DNA of 64,000 nt from NCBI RefSeq assembly GCF_002263495.1, contig NZ_CP022753.1, positions 4,278,001 through 4,342,000 of the forward strand. The letters run 5' to 3'. This document shows positions 21,644 through 30,695 of this stretch, in pieces (within the stretch, counting starts at the first letter, position 1; each line of letters opens with the position of its first letter). The DNA comes from Nocardiopsis gilva YIM 90087 (GTDB taxonomy: Bacteria; Actinomycetota; Actinomycetes; Streptosporangiales; Streptosporangiaceae). Made by a program: the position numbers and the translations under genes. The notes beneath the pieces are model-generated. The model saw nothing but the letters and a program-made list of their open reading frames with translations, did not search any database and was not told the origin of the DNA.

Positions 21644-22312
21644 ATGCGCGCGACACGAATCGTCGATCTGAGCCGCCCTGTGGGTCCGGACACCCAAGTC
21701 TTCCCTGGCGACCCGGAGCCGTCACTGGAGTCGTCGGCGACCGTCGCCGTCGAAGGGTTCAACTTGACGGAGCTGCACCTGACGTCGCAGACCGGGACGC
21801 ACGCCGACGCCCCGTTCCACTTCCTCTCCGACGGAGCGCGGCTGGAGGAGCTGCCGCTGGAGCTGTTCTGCGGCCCCGCGGTGGTGGTGGATGTCACGGG
21901 CAGAGCGGACCGCTCCCCCATCACCCGGGCCGATCTGGCGCCATGGGGGGAGGAGTTCGGGCCGGGGGTGATCGTGCTGCTGCGCACGGGCTGGTCGGCC
22001 TATTACCGGACTGAGCGGTACTTCGACCATCCCTACCTGGACGGTGACGCCGCCCGGTGGCTGGTGGGGTTGGGGGTGCGCACGATCGGCGTGGACGCGC
22101 TGAGCCCCGACGAGACGCCCTACGGCGGCCACGAGGGCAGCGGATGGGACGCGCACCTCGCTGTCCTGGGCGCGGGCGGGACCATCATCGAGAACCTGTG
22201 CGATCTGGACCGGATCGATTTCCCCGACCCGGTGTTCAGCGCGTTTCCGATCCGCCTCGCCAGCGGCGACGGCGCGCCCGTTCGGGCGGTGGCGATGCGC
22301 ATGGCGGCGTGA
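21644..22312 (+). CDS. Cyclase-family hydrolase (kynurenine formamidase-like)
   Basis: A 222-residue metal-dependent hydrolase. The family motif is present as TGTHADAPFHF (residues ~48-58), with DALSPDETPYGGHEGSGWDAH carrying the later histidines and AGGTIIENLCDLDRI near the C-terminus. The first histidine of the usual HxGTH is Gln here (SQTGTH), a variation also seen in other cyclase-type members, so substrate assignment to N-formylkynurenine is weak. ATG 21644 is preceded by AAGGAAAGG. Its TGA stop forms the first bases of the 105-bp tandem repeats. Confidence 0.82.
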   Translation: MRATRIVDLSRPVGPDTQVFPGDPEPSLESSATVAVEGFNLTELHLTSQTGTHADAPFHFLSDGARLEELPLELFCGPAVVVDVTGRADRSPITRADLAPWGEEFGPGVIVLLRTGWSAYYRTERYFDHPYLDGDAARWLVGLGVRTIGVDALSPDETPYGGHEGSGWDAHLAVLGAGGTIIENLCDLDRIDFPDPVFSAFPIRLASGDGAPVRAVAMRMAA

Positions 22313-22624
22313 CGCGAGGGCGATCGAGTGAGCGAAGTCGTCGATCCCCCACGGCCGCAGGCCCGACAGGATCGGCGGCGAAGCAAACGAAGAGCCCGAG
22401 CGCACAAAAGGCACTGACGCGAGGGCGATCGAGTGAGCGGAGCCGTCGATCCCCCACGGCCGCAGGCCCAACTGGATCGGCGGCGGAGCAAACGAGGAGC
22501 CCGAGCGCACAAAAAGCACAGACGCGAGGGCGATCGAGTGAGCGGAGCCGTCGATCCCCGACAGCCGCAGGCCCAACTGGATCGGCGGCGAAGCAAACGA
22601 AGAGCCCGAGCGCACAAAAGGCAC
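22310..22624. repeat. Three tandem 105-bp repeats
   Basis: Copies begin at 22310, 22415 and 22520 and end at 22624, each exactly 105 bp. They differ from each other at only a few positions. Each copy has GATCGA and TCGATC flanked by GGG and CCC, which can form a stem, and ends in an A-rich stretch after GAGCGCAC. Because 105 is a multiple of three, frames on both strands run through all copies as 35-residue repeats, but their composition and the absence of ribosome sites suggest non-coding DNA. Confidence 0.9.
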
Positions 22625-22731
22625 TAAGGTGATGGGGGGCGGGCGTCGTCCTGCCCCCTGTCCCGCCTCGTTCGTCACGTCCCGCAGGAAGGACCATGCT
22701 CCCGGGCTCTGGTTCTCCCAGGAGCACAGCG

Positions 22732-23376
22732 TCACCGCCAGGAGCTCTGGCCTCCGGTGGAGGTCGGCTGACCAGCGCCACCCGGGTCGCCCACAGTGAT
22801 GGCGTGCTCGACCAGGGTGATGAGCGTCGACTTGGTGGACGTGCGGTCGCGGGCGTCCACCTGGACGATCGGGATCTCCGGGCTGAGCGTCAGCGCATCG
22901 CGGACCTCGTCCGCGGCGTGCGGGTAGTAGCCGTCGAAACCGTTGATCGCGACGATGAAGGGCAGGCGTGCCTCTTCGAAGTAGTCGATCGCGGGGAAAC
23001 AGTCGGCGAGCCGGCGGGTGTCGACCAGGACGACGGCGCCGATGGCGCCCTTGACCAGGTCGTCCCACATGAACCAGAACCGGTGCTGACCAGGCGTACC
23101 GAACAGGTAGAGGATCAGGTCCGAGTCCAGGGAGACCCGGCCGAAGTCCATGGCCACGGTGGTGGTCTGCTTGTCCGGCGTCTTGGCGAGGTCGTCGACC
23201 CCGACACTCGCGCTGGTCATGACCGCTTCGGTGGTCAGCGGCACGATCTCGGAAACGGAGCCCACGAACGTCGTTTTACCGACACCGAAGCCTCCGGCGA
23301 CAACGATCTTGACCGACGTCATCGCGCTCGCCGAAGCACCGCCCCCATCGGCCGCGCTAGAGCTTGCGAAGTCCAC
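22732..23376 (-). CDS. cvnD: Conservon Ras-like GTPase (CvnD type)
   Basis: A 214-residue small GTPase of the conservon type. After a short Ser/Ala-rich N-terminus (VDFASSS) comes VKIVVAGGFGVGKTTFVGSV with the P-loop GGFGVGKT, then the switch region TTTVAMDFGRV, LFGTPGQHRFWFMWDDL (G3) and VAINGFDG (in place of NKxD). It works with the kinase-like CvnA, roadblock CvnB and DUF742 CvnC at the membrane. The start is GTG 23376, which overlaps cvnC by 20 bases; ATG 23322 is an alternative. The Asn-Gly-Phe-Asp in place of NKxD is typical of this family. Confidence 0.9.
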   Translation of the reverse strand: MDFASSSAADGGGASASAMTSVKIVVAGGFGVGKTTFVGSVSEIVPLTTEAVMTSASVGVDDLAKTPDKQTTTVAMDFGRVSLDSDLILYLFGTPGQHRFWFMWDDLVKGAIGAVVLVDTRRLADCFPAIDYFEEARLPFIVAINGFDGYYPHAADEVRDALTLSPEIPIVQVDARDRTSTKSTLITLVEHAITVGDPGGAGQPTSTGGQSSWR

Positions 23377-23884
23377 TGAGCACCCTTTCAAGCAGGTTGA
23401 CGTTGGGCCGGCTGTCGGTGTTGAGCGACGAGCGGATCTGGACCAGACCCTGCTCGGACATGTCCGCGACGAGCACCCGGGCGACACCGAGCGGGATCCG
23501 CAGCAGCGCGGAGATCTCGGCCACGGAGCGCCACTCCCGGCACAGGTCACTGATCGCCTGGCACTCGGGTGTCAGGGTGCCCTGTTCGTTGCGGGCCGTC
23601 GCCGTCGACGAGATCAGGGCCTCCAGCGGCAGCTGGGACTTCGGCTTGGTCCGTCCCTTGGTGACAGCGTAGGGCCGGACCAGCGAGCTGGGGCCGTTGG
23701 GAGCCGCCGGCCGTGGTTGTTGGTCGACTGATTGCTGGCTAGGTCGTGGAACATCTCCGCTCGGACCGTCCGCCAGCGCTCTGTGGGCACTGACGGCTTC
23801 TTGTCCGAACCACGAGGCGCTCCCGGCATCTCGACTGTGAGGTGCCACCACTTCCTCCTGTCCGTGGTGGTTCAGTGGATTCAC
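23357..23884 (-). CDS. cvnC: Conservon DUF742 protein (CvnC type)
   Basis: A 175-residue protein. The first ~65 residues are polar and disordered; the DUF742 domain begins at SSLVRPYAVTKGRTKPKSQL and includes CREWRSVAEISALLRIPLGV, a winged-helix-like segment, and ends SRPNVNLLERVLSGLRKL. DUF742 proteins bridge the roadblock and GTPase components. Its start overlaps the cvnB stop by four bases and its end overlaps cvnD, showing tight coupling. Confidence 0.9.
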   Translation of the reverse strand: MNPLNHHGQEEVVAPHSRDAGSASWFGQEAVSAHRALADGPSGDVPRPSQQSVDQQPRPAAPNGPSSLVRPYAVTKGRTKPKSQLPLEALISSTATARNEQGTLTPECQAISDLCREWRSVAEISALLRIPLGVARVLVADMSEQGLVQIRSSLNTDSRPNVNLLERVLSGLRKL

Positions 23885-24273
23885 GAGGTACGCGCCGCCG
23901 GAGTCAGTGCCCGCCCGGTTCGCTCGACGAGCAGGGTCATCTCGTAGGCGACCAGCCCCAGATCGCAGTTGGCCGAGGCAAGGGCGGCGAGGCAGGAGCC
24001 GTCACTGATCGACATGATGAGCAGCAGCCCGCGCTCCATCTCGACGACGGTCTGGGCGACCGCCCCGCCTTCGAAGACGCGCGAGGCACCCTGGGTCAGG
24101 CTGGACAGCCCCGAGGCGATCGCCGCCAGCTGGTCCGCCCGGTCCGCGGGGAATCCGGACGATGCCGCGAGCGGGAGCCCGTCCGAGGAAACGACGATCG
24201 CGTGGGCGACGTCCGGCACACGGTTTGCGAAGTCAGTGATCAGCCAGTTGAGCTCATTCACCGGTTGACTCAT
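23881..24273 (-). CDS. cvnB: Conservon roadblock/LC7 protein (CvnB type)
   Basis: A 130-residue roadblock/LC7-fold protein: ELNWLITDFANRVPDVAHAI, the central strand VVSSDGLPLAAS, and SDGSCLAALASANCDLGLVA. By family knowledge it acts as a regulator or scaffold for the CvnD GTPase. The start is ATG 24273, which has AGGAGAG just upstream; the open frame extends further but that part is not conserved. It lies 224 bp after cvnA and overlaps cvnC. Confidence 0.92.
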   Translation of the reverse strand: MSQPVNELNWLITDFANRVPDVAHAIVVSSDGLPLAASSGFPADRADQLAAIASGLSSLTQGASRVFEGGAVAQTVVEMERGLLLIMSISDGSCLAALASANCDLGLVAYEMTLLVERTGRALTPAARTS

Positions 24274-24497
24274 CTGCTCTCCTGTCCGTCCCGGCCTTCG
24301 CGCGGGCCACCCAAGCAGGGGCCGCCAGTCAGCCAAGTGTTCTTCGATAGTGACTTTATGGGGAACGAATGTCCTGGAAGTGCGGATGATGCTAATTCAT
24401 GGCCCATCCGTGATCTTCGGCCGCCCCGCGTTCCGGGTCCGCGGACCCGGACGCAGCGGGCCGGATGATGACCGGCCGAGGTCGCACTGGGCACTGC

Positions 24498-27400
24498 TCA
24501 CTTCTCCTCTGACGACCGGCCGCCACCCTGCTGACGTCCTTCTTGGACGCCCTTCTGCAACCCGGCGAACCGGTTTCGGACCCGGTCGGCGGACCGGGCG
24601 GGGATCTGCCGAACGTTGTCCGGTTGGGGAACCGTACCGGGCACAAGGTTTGCCTTGGGAACGCGTTTTGGCAACCCCGATGACGTCAACCCGCCCGCCA
24701 TGGGCTCGGCCGCGGAGCGCGCGGCCTGCCAACCGCGGTCGGCGTCCGAGCGCCATTCGTCCTCGGGCTGCGGTTCGGGAGTGGTCTCCCTCGGTGCCGA
24801 GGATCCGGGCGTGGCCTGCGGCATCGCAGCGGCCGGAGCCTCGTCGGCGACGGCGCCGTTGGTCTCGCCCATGCTGGCCATGGGGCCGGTCTCCGGCTCG
24901 GCCGCGGTGGGGCCGCCGCTGCGGCGGCGGAACCAGTTCGACTCGATCGCGTCGAAGATCGGCAGTGCCTCGCCGCCGCCGTCCGGCGACGGCGGGACCA
25001 CGGTGCTGTGCCCTGCTCCGCCATTGCCGTAGCGGCGGGACAGGTAGGCGGTGGAGCCGTAGCCCTCGCGCGAGTCGGGCTCGGCGACCGGGCGGGGCTC
25101 GGGCTGTTCCGAGCCGTGCGCCCACGGGTCGACCACCGGCTCGCGCTCACTGCGCCAGTCGTCGGCCCTGTCCGGCGCCGCGGAGGCTCCGGCCGAGGTC
25201 CACCCCGGGGCGGGGGGTTCCGGAGCCGCAGCGGGCGGCTCGGGCGCGGCGGACGGCGGCTCGGCGGGCGGCGCGGACTCGGCCGGGAACGCCCCGGTGT
25301 CGCCCGCGCCGAGGCGGTCGCCGCCGAAGGCGTCGAAGCTGGACGGGGTCGACTCGCCGCCGAACGCGTCGCCCGTGAAGGAGTCCGCGGACCACTGCGA
25401 GGGGCGCTCCTGCGGGGTCTGGGGCCCCGTGCCGAAGCTCCCAGTGGTCGAGGGGTCGGCGGACGGCGCCGCGGGCCACTCCTCCGACACCGCCGGGGGC
25501 TCGGGTGCCGGGGGCGTGCTCGGGGGCAGGGACGGCGACTCCATCGGGGTGGACGGCCCGGTGTTCCACCCGGCGCCGCCCCACAGGTCCTCGCCGCTGG
25601 GCGGGTGCTCGTCGGACCGGGTACCGGCGCCGGGCTGCCGCTTGGGCAGCCGGGAGCGGCTCTCCTCGCCCGAGTCGCCCGTCTGCCAGATGTCGCCGGG
25701 CTCGGCGGGCGCGGGGTTGGCCGCGAAGGCGGCCGTGGCCTCGGCGTAGGTGTCGGGGACCGGCGGCAGGGCGCTCGGCTGGCCGCCGGTGGGCTCGACC
25801 GGCGTGATCAGCAGGTCCGACGGGAAGACCGCGGTGGCCGTAACACCGCCGTTGTGGGCCGGGTGCAGGCGCACCTGGATGCCGTGGCGGGCGGCCAGGC
25901 GGCTGACCACGAACAGGCCCATGCGGCGGGAGACGGCGACGTCGATGACGGGCGGCTGGGACAGGCGCTCGTTGATCTCGGCGAGCTCGTCGGCCTCCAT
26001 GCCGATGCCGCTGTCGGTGACCTCGACCCGCACGCCGCCGTTGTCGAGGGCCTCGGCCTCGACCGAGACCTCGGAGTCGTTCGGGGAGAAGGAGGTGGCG
26101 TTCTCCACCAGCTCGGCGACGAGGTGGATGACGTCGTTGACGGGGCGGCCGAGCACCGAGATGTGCGAGGGGGCGCGGACGTTGACGCGCTCGTACTGTT
26201 CGACCTCGGAGGAGGCGGCGCGCAGCACGTCGACCAGCGGCACCGGCTGCGCCCACTTGCGGGTGTTGTCCTGGCCGGAGAGGACCAGCAGGTTCTCGTT
26301 GTTGCGGCGCATACGGGTGGCCAGGTGGTCCAGCGAGAACAGGTCCGACAGCCGGTCGGAGTCCTGCTCGCTCTGCTCCAGCCCGTCGATGAGCCGCAGC
26401 TGCCGTTCCACCAGCGTCTGGCTGCGCCGGGAGAGGTTGACGAACATCGCGTTGACGTTGCTGCGCAGTGCCGCCTCTTCGGAGGCCAGGCGCAGCGCCA
26501 CGCGGTGGACTTCGTCGAAGGACCGGGCGACCTCGCCGATCTCGTCCTTGGTGCCGACCTCGATCGGCGCGACCGCGACCTCCTCGGGCGCGGAGCTGGT
26601 CTCCTGCATCCGGGTGATGGAGTCGGGCAGGTCCTCCTCGGCGATCCGGATGGCGCCCTCACGGAGTCGGCGCAGCGGCCGGACCAGTGAGCGGACCACG
26701 AGCGAGGTGATGACGAAGACCGCGATGATCACGAGCAGCACGACCAGCGTCTCCACCGCGGCCCGCCACAGGGCGCTGGATTCGAGGGCCGAGGCCCGGG
26801 AGCCGACCGCCCCGGCCAGCTTCCGCTCGACCTCCTCCATCTTGTCGAGGGTGGCGCCGGAGGCCTCGTCGTAGCTCTCCGGGTCGTCATTGGCCGTGAC
26901 GCCGGTCAGCTTCTGGTCGGTCTCCAGGCGCATCATGACGCGCAGCCGGGTGGTCTCCATCCGGCTGACGTCGAGCCCCTTGAAGGTGTCGTCGAACATC
27001 TGGCGCTGGCCGACCGTGGCCGCACCGGTGAAGTTCTGGATCTCGTTGTCGTAGCGCGCCCGGCTGCTGGAGATGGCCTCCTGGACACCGCTGGACATCG
27101 ATCCGCGCATCAGCGAGTGCAGCATGAGCGCCGACTCGTACGACAGGTGCTCGCGGGCGCGGCCCACCGCCGTCATCGCGCGCACGCTCTCGCGCAGGCC
27201 GGTGTCGTCGGTGGATTCGGCGATGGTCTGGTTGAAGTCGGTGAGGGAGTTGATCACCTGGCGGTACTTGGTGGCCGTGGGCAGCACCGTGATGCGGGAG
27301 TCCTGGACCTCGTCGCGCACGGTGTCGAGGCTGTCCAGGTTGTTCAGCATCTGGGACATCCGGTTGCGGCCCAGGTCGGTCCCGGGGTCGCCCAGCTCCT

Positions 27401-27815
27401 GGATCTTGCTGTCGACCTTCTGCTTGGCCTGCTTCGTGTTCTGGATCCGGTCCTGCAGCTCGCGCAGGAGCTTCTCATCGCGCTTGTCCGGATTGGGATC
27501 GTCGGCGATGTAGACGGCGCTGGCCGACCGCTCCTGGCCCAACCGGTTGCCCAGGTTGACGACCGCCTCACCCAGCGACGCGGTGCTCTTGATGCGGTCG
27601 TGGGTGACCGTGTTCACGACGCTCTCGGAGATCCGCAGACCACCCAGCACCAGCGCGACAGCGGTGGGGATGACGATCAGCGCGACGAGCCGGGAACGGA
27701 CTCGCCAGTTACGTGGCGCGAACCAGCGACCGCGGCGCTTCGGCGCGGCTTCGACGCTTTCCGTCGGCTCCTCGGCCGGGGCGCCGGCTCCATGTTCTGT
27801 CGCTCGTGTCGACAC
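24498..27815 (-). CDS. cvnA: Conservon sensor kinase-like protein (CvnA type)
   Basis: A ~1105-residue membrane sensor. A basic N-terminus leads to a first membrane helix (LVALIVIPTAVALVLGGL), an extracytoplasmic nitrate-sensing-like domain (~60-335), a second helix (VETLVVLLVIIAVFVITSLV) and HAMP (RPLRRLREGAIRIAEEDLP). A HATPase_c domain follows with the N-box ELVENATSFSPNDSEV and G1 VTDSGIGMEADEL. About 400 C-terminal residues are low-complexity Pro/Ala/Ser/Gly. It has no obvious phospho-accepting histidine box, as is usual for CvnA. Starts are ambiguous: GTG 27815 with GAGGG three bases upstream is used; TTG 27827 is the alternative. The conservon here lacks a cvnE cytochrome P450. Confidence 0.9.
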   Translation of the reverse strand: MSTRATEHGAGAPAEEPTESVEAAPKRRGRWFAPRNWRVRSRLVALIVIPTAVALVLGGLRISESVVNTVTHDRIKSTASLGEAVVNLGNRLGQERSASAVYIADDPNPDKRDEKLLRELQDRIQNTKQAKQKVDSKIQELGDPGTDLGRNRMSQMLNNLDSLDTVRDEVQDSRITVLPTATKYRQVINSLTDFNQTIAESTDDTGLRESVRAMTAVGRAREHLSYESALMLHSLMRGSMSSGVQEAISSSRARYDNEIQNFTGAATVGQRQMFDDTFKGLDVSRMETTRLRVMMRLETDQKLTGVTANDDPESYDEASGATLDKMEEVERKLAGAVGSRASALESSALWRAAVETLVVLLVIIAVFVITSLVVRSLVRPLRRLREGAIRIAEEDLPDSITRMQETSSAPEEVAVAPIEVGTKDEIGEVARSFDEVHRVALRLASEEAALRSNVNAMFVNLSRRSQTLVERQLRLIDGLEQSEQDSDRLSDLFSLDHLATRMRRNNENLLVLSGQDNTRKWAQPVPLVDVLRAASSEVEQYERVNVRAPSHISVLGRPVNDVIHLVAELVENATSFSPNDSEVSVEAEALDNGGVRVEVTDSGIGMEADELAEINERLSQPPVIDVAVSRRMGLFVVSRLAARHGIQVRLHPAHNGGVTATAVFPSDLLITPVEPTGGQPSALPPVPDTYAEATAAFAANPAPAEPGDIWQTGDSGEESRSRLPKRQPGAGTRSDEHPPSGEDLWGGAGWNTGPSTPMESPSLPPSTPPAPEPPAVSEEWPAAPSADPSTTGSFGTGPQTPQERPSQWSADSFTGDAFGGESTPSSFDAFGGDRLGAGDTGAFPAESAPPAEPPSAAPEPPAAAPEPPAPGWTSAGASAAPDRADDWRSEREPVVDPWAHGSEQPEPRPVAEPDSREGYGSTAYLSRRYGNGGAGHSTVVPPSPDGGGEALPIFDAIESNWFRRRSGGPTAAEPETGPMASMGETNGAVADEAPAAAMPQATPGSSAPRETTPEPQPEDEWRSDADRGWQAARSAAEPMAGGLTSSGLPKRVPKANLVPGTVPQPDNVRQIPARSADRVRNRFAGLQKGVQEGRQQGGGRSSEEK

Positions 27816-27827
27816 GGACCCTCGCAA

Positions 27828-28298
27828 CCTTTCGTGTCACCGCCTCGGGTGATGGGGACGTGGACCCTCATGAGTAGTCGGGTCCGGCAACGCTTGGGAG
27901 AACCCTGAGTGACGCGGGGAAGCCGCTCGGGCCTACTGCCGCCGGCGTCGGCGCGCAGAAAACTGGGAGGCTCTTTCGCACCGGGACTCGCCTCATGAGG
28001 GGTGAGAGGCGTTGTGCTCCATAAACCATCAATGGTGCACGTGAGGTGGATAGCGTATCAATCCACACAGAGACCTCGGATCCCGCGATCCGCCCACTCC
28101 CGTGATCCACTTGGGGCAGATCGTTCCCGATGCCCGGATCATCCCCTCGGTTGGGCCGATTCCGCAGGCTATGCCCCATGCGCCCCACCATTCCCAACGC
28201 ATCGATAACTTTTCGAACACGCCCCGGACATGCTCGGCGGCACGTGGTACCGGCTGTCAATGTGACTACTGCACACGTGGGTTTCGGGGGGAACGGTC
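27828..28298. other. Divergent intergenic region between cvnA and the M15-like peptidase
   Basis: About 470 bp with no gene I can support. It must hold the promoters of both the conservon and the M15-like gene. A CCTCATGAGG palindrome near 27989 is present, and the right part (28195-28280) is less GC-rich. No riboswitch signature was recognised. Confidence 0.4.
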
Positions 28299-29783
28299 GT
28301 GAATCAGTGGAAGACGTTGGCAGATCGTCCAGGTTGGTCCGGCTTGCCCGATGTCGGTCGCGTAGTCCGGGCAACCTGCTCCGCGGCCATCGGCGCGGGG
28401 CTGGTGGTGCCGCTGTCGGCCGCGGCGTCACTGACACTCGGGGCGCCCGCGTACGCCGATCCTCCCGACGGCACCGGGACCACGGGGAGCGAGCGAGGGA
28501 GTCCGGACGCGGGCGCTGACCCCGCGGCCGCGGACGAACTCGCGGCCGACGACTCGGTCGGGGCGCTCAAGGCGCGGTTCGCCGCCGTCCGCTCGCAGCT
28601 CGACGACCTCTACGCCGACGCCGACCGGGCCATCCTCGACTACCTGCAGGAGGAGGACCGGCTGCAGGACGCCGAACGGGCGCTGAGCTCGGCCCGTCGT
28701 GCGGCGGACCACGCGCGGGAGCGCCAGGCGGAGTCCAGGAGGGCCGCCGTACGGCATGCGGTCTCCGCCTACAAGGGCGCCGAGCTGCACCCCGCTGGGG
28801 CCTTCGCGACGCCCGGCGGCCCCCAGGAGTTCCTGGACCGCTCCGCCTACATCGCGATGCTGGCCGACCGGCGCGGCCAGGTCCTCGACCGCGCGAAGGC
28901 AGGCGACATCGCCGCCGACACCCTGCGGTCCCTGGCCGATTCCGCGGCCGAGAAGCAGCAGGAGGCCACCGCGGCCGCCGCCGATGCGAAACGGGAGGCC
29001 TTCGACATCGTGCGGGCGGAGGAGGACGCGATTTCCGCCATCCTGGCGCGGCAGTCGCGGGTGCATGCCCGGCTGAGCCATGCCCAGGGCGACACTTCCG
29101 GCCGGGAGCAGCGGCGCAGCCGCGCACTTGTGCGCGCGGAGCAGGCGGCCGCGAACACCTCCGGCGCACGGGAGCTCGCGACGCGAGGCCACAGCGGCGG
29201 AAGCACCGCGGCGGACACGGCGGCGGGCGGAACCAGGGCCGCTGAGGCGGCCGGAGACGGCGGCGAGCGGGTGCGGCAGCTCGCGGAGGACACCCGCGCG
29301 GGTGACGGGGGCGGCTCCGGGACATGGGACGGCGCCGCGGACGGGGATTCCGCGGCCGATGCGGATTCCCTGTGCACCGGCGGTGACCTGAGCGCGTATG
29401 CCAACGGGAGGATCCCCAGGTCCGCGCTATGCCCGCTCCCCCAGCCCGGCGAGATGCTGCGCGCCGACGCGGCGGCGGCGTTCATCGAGCTCGACGGCGC
29501 GTTCCAGGACAGGTTCGGCCGCCCGATGTGCGTGGCGGATTCCTACCGTCCGCTCGGCGAACAGGTCCGCCTGTTCCGCGAGATGGCGGCCGGCATGGCC
29601 GCCCATCCCGGCACCAGCACCCACGGACTGGGCGGCGCGGTGGACCTGTGCGGCGGCGTCAACGAGTACGGCTCGGTCGAGCACGAGTGGATGCTGGCCA
29701 ACGCGCCGGACTACGGCTGGGAGAATCCGCAGTGGGCGCGCCATGGTTTCGAGCCGTGGCACTGGGAGTTCACCGGGCGATAA
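28299..29783 (+). CDS. Secreted coiled-coil D-Ala-D-Ala carboxypeptidase-like protein (M15B)
   Basis: A 494-residue exported protein. A long signal peptide (residues ~20-52, hydrophobic GAGLVVPLSAAASLTLG then APAYA) is followed by a coiled coil (~85-260, rich in Ala/Arg/Glu), a Gly/Ala-rich linker and a C-terminal VanY-like peptidase domain (~375-494). The zinc motif S-x-H-x2-G-x-A-x-D is STHGLGGAVD, and the C-terminal H-x-W/H ligand is in EPWHWEFTGR. It probably trims peptidoglycan stem peptides. The start is GTG 28299 with GGGGGGAA upstream. It converges with the FAH-like gene. Confidence 0.85.
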   Translation: MNQWKTLADRPGWSGLPDVGRVVRATCSAAIGAGLVVPLSAAASLTLGAPAYADPPDGTGTTGSERGSPDAGADPAAADELAADDSVGALKARFAAVRSQLDDLYADADRAILDYLQEEDRLQDAERALSSARRAADHARERQAESRRAAVRHAVSAYKGAELHPAGAFATPGGPQEFLDRSAYIAMLADRRGQVLDRAKAGDIAADTLRSLADSAAEKQQEATAAAADAKREAFDIVRAEEDAISAILARQSRVHARLSHAQGDTSGREQRRSRALVRAEQAAANTSGARELATRGHSGGSTAADTAAGGTRAAEAAGDGGERVRQLAEDTRAGDGGGSGTWDGAADGDSAADADSLCTGGDLSAYANGRIPRSALCPLPQPGEMLRADAAAAFIELDGAFQDRFGRPMCVADSYRPLGEQVRLFREMAAGMAAHPGTSTHGLGGAVDLCGGVNEYGSVEHEWMLANAPDYGWENPQWARHGFEPWHWEFTGR

Positions 29784-29852
29784 CGGTGCGGCGGCATGAG
29801 GCGTCCGGCCCCGTTGACCCGGCCGACGCCGCGCACCGCGCCGTCTCCCGTG

Positions 29853-30530
29853 TCAGGCGCCGGAGCCGACGCGGATCTCGAACATGCCCAAGGGGCCGCC
29901 GTCGATGAGCAGCTCCTCGCCGTACTCCAGCGGCCGGGTCTCGGCGGGCAGGTCGGCGCGGAGGGCGCCGGTGGGTCCGCCGGTGCGCTGCGGTCGACCG
30001 GTGACGGGGGCGCTGGCCAGCGTCTCCTCCCCCACGGTCGCGGTCACCGTGAGGTCGCCCCCGCCGAGGTCGTCGGGGGTGACGACCGCCGGGCCCAGGG
30101 TGAGCGCGGCCGGGCCGCGCTCCGGCGTGCGCCACAGGCAGGCCAGGGTCGAGCCCGCGTGTCCCCCGTGGCCGTCGAACACGGCGGCCACGCCCACGGC
30201 GGCCGACAGCGCCGCGGTTCCCTTCGGGAGCAGGACGCCGTCGTCCGTGCCGCGCACCAGCTCCGGTGCGGCCTCGGTCCACGCGCCGTCCACCCGGAGC
30301 GGGATGGGGTGCGCCGGGCGGATCGGCGGGCAGTGGCAGGCCTCGAACCGCACGATGATCTCCACCGGGTCGGCGAGCGCCCGGTCGAAGGCCCGCTTCG
30401 GGGTGTCGCCGCCCGCGGCCAGTAGCTCGGCCACGCTCTCCGGTCCCGGATAGCCGAAGACGCAGCCGTCGTCGATCGTGCCGGTCCGCTCCGCGCCCCC
30501 ACTGGGCGAGAGGTAGGTGACCCAGTACAT
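29853..30530 (-). CDS. Uncharacterised protein resembling fumarylacetoacetate hydrolase family
   Basis: A 225-residue soluble protein. The opening MYWVTYLSPSGGAERTGTIDDGCVFGYPG and ESVAELLAAGGD resemble the N-terminal cap of FAH-family hydrolases, and the C-terminus (LPAETRPLEYGEELLIDGGP to MFEIRVGSG) resembles their final strands. I do not see a clear Glu-x-Glu...Asp metal site, so it may be a catalytically divergent or non-enzymatic relative. A clear ribosome site (AAGGGG) precedes the ATG at 30530. It lies between the convergent M15-like gene and the methionine transporter. Confidence 0.5.
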   Translation of the reverse strand: MYWVTYLSPSGGAERTGTIDDGCVFGYPGPESVAELLAAGGDTPKRAFDRALADPVEIIVRFEACHCPPIRPAHPIPLRVDGAWTEAAPELVRGTDDGVLLPKGTAALSAAVGVAAVFDGHGGHAGSTLACLWRTPERGPAALTLGPAVVTPDDLGGGDLTVTATVGEETLASAPVTGRPQRTGGPTGALRADLPAETRPLEYGEELLIDGGPLGMFEIRVGSGA

Positions 30531-30634
30531 TGCCGCCCCTTCCCCCGCGGCGTCCTCCTGCCGAACGCCGCCTTCGCGATCACGCTATCGGGTGTGTGCG
30601 CAAGCGCTGACAGCGATGGTCGCGGCCGGACGCG

Positions 30635-30671
30635 CCATGGGCGCCCGCGCACTGTGCGCGGGCGCCCATGG
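30635..30671 (-). terminator. Hairpin terminator after metQ
   Basis: A perfect 17-bp stem (CCATGGGCGCCCGCGCA and complement) with loop CTG, starting about 25 bases after the metQ stop on the minus strand. Confidence 0.85.
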
Positions 30672-30695
30672 TGTGTGCGTCAGGTGCGACTCGTG

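Noticed and set aside
22057-22632. Protein with three 35-residue repeats encoded by the tandem repeats
   Set aside because: Its 5' half is antiphase to the cyclase-like gene; no start or ribosome site is seen, and equivalent repeat frames are open on the other strand.
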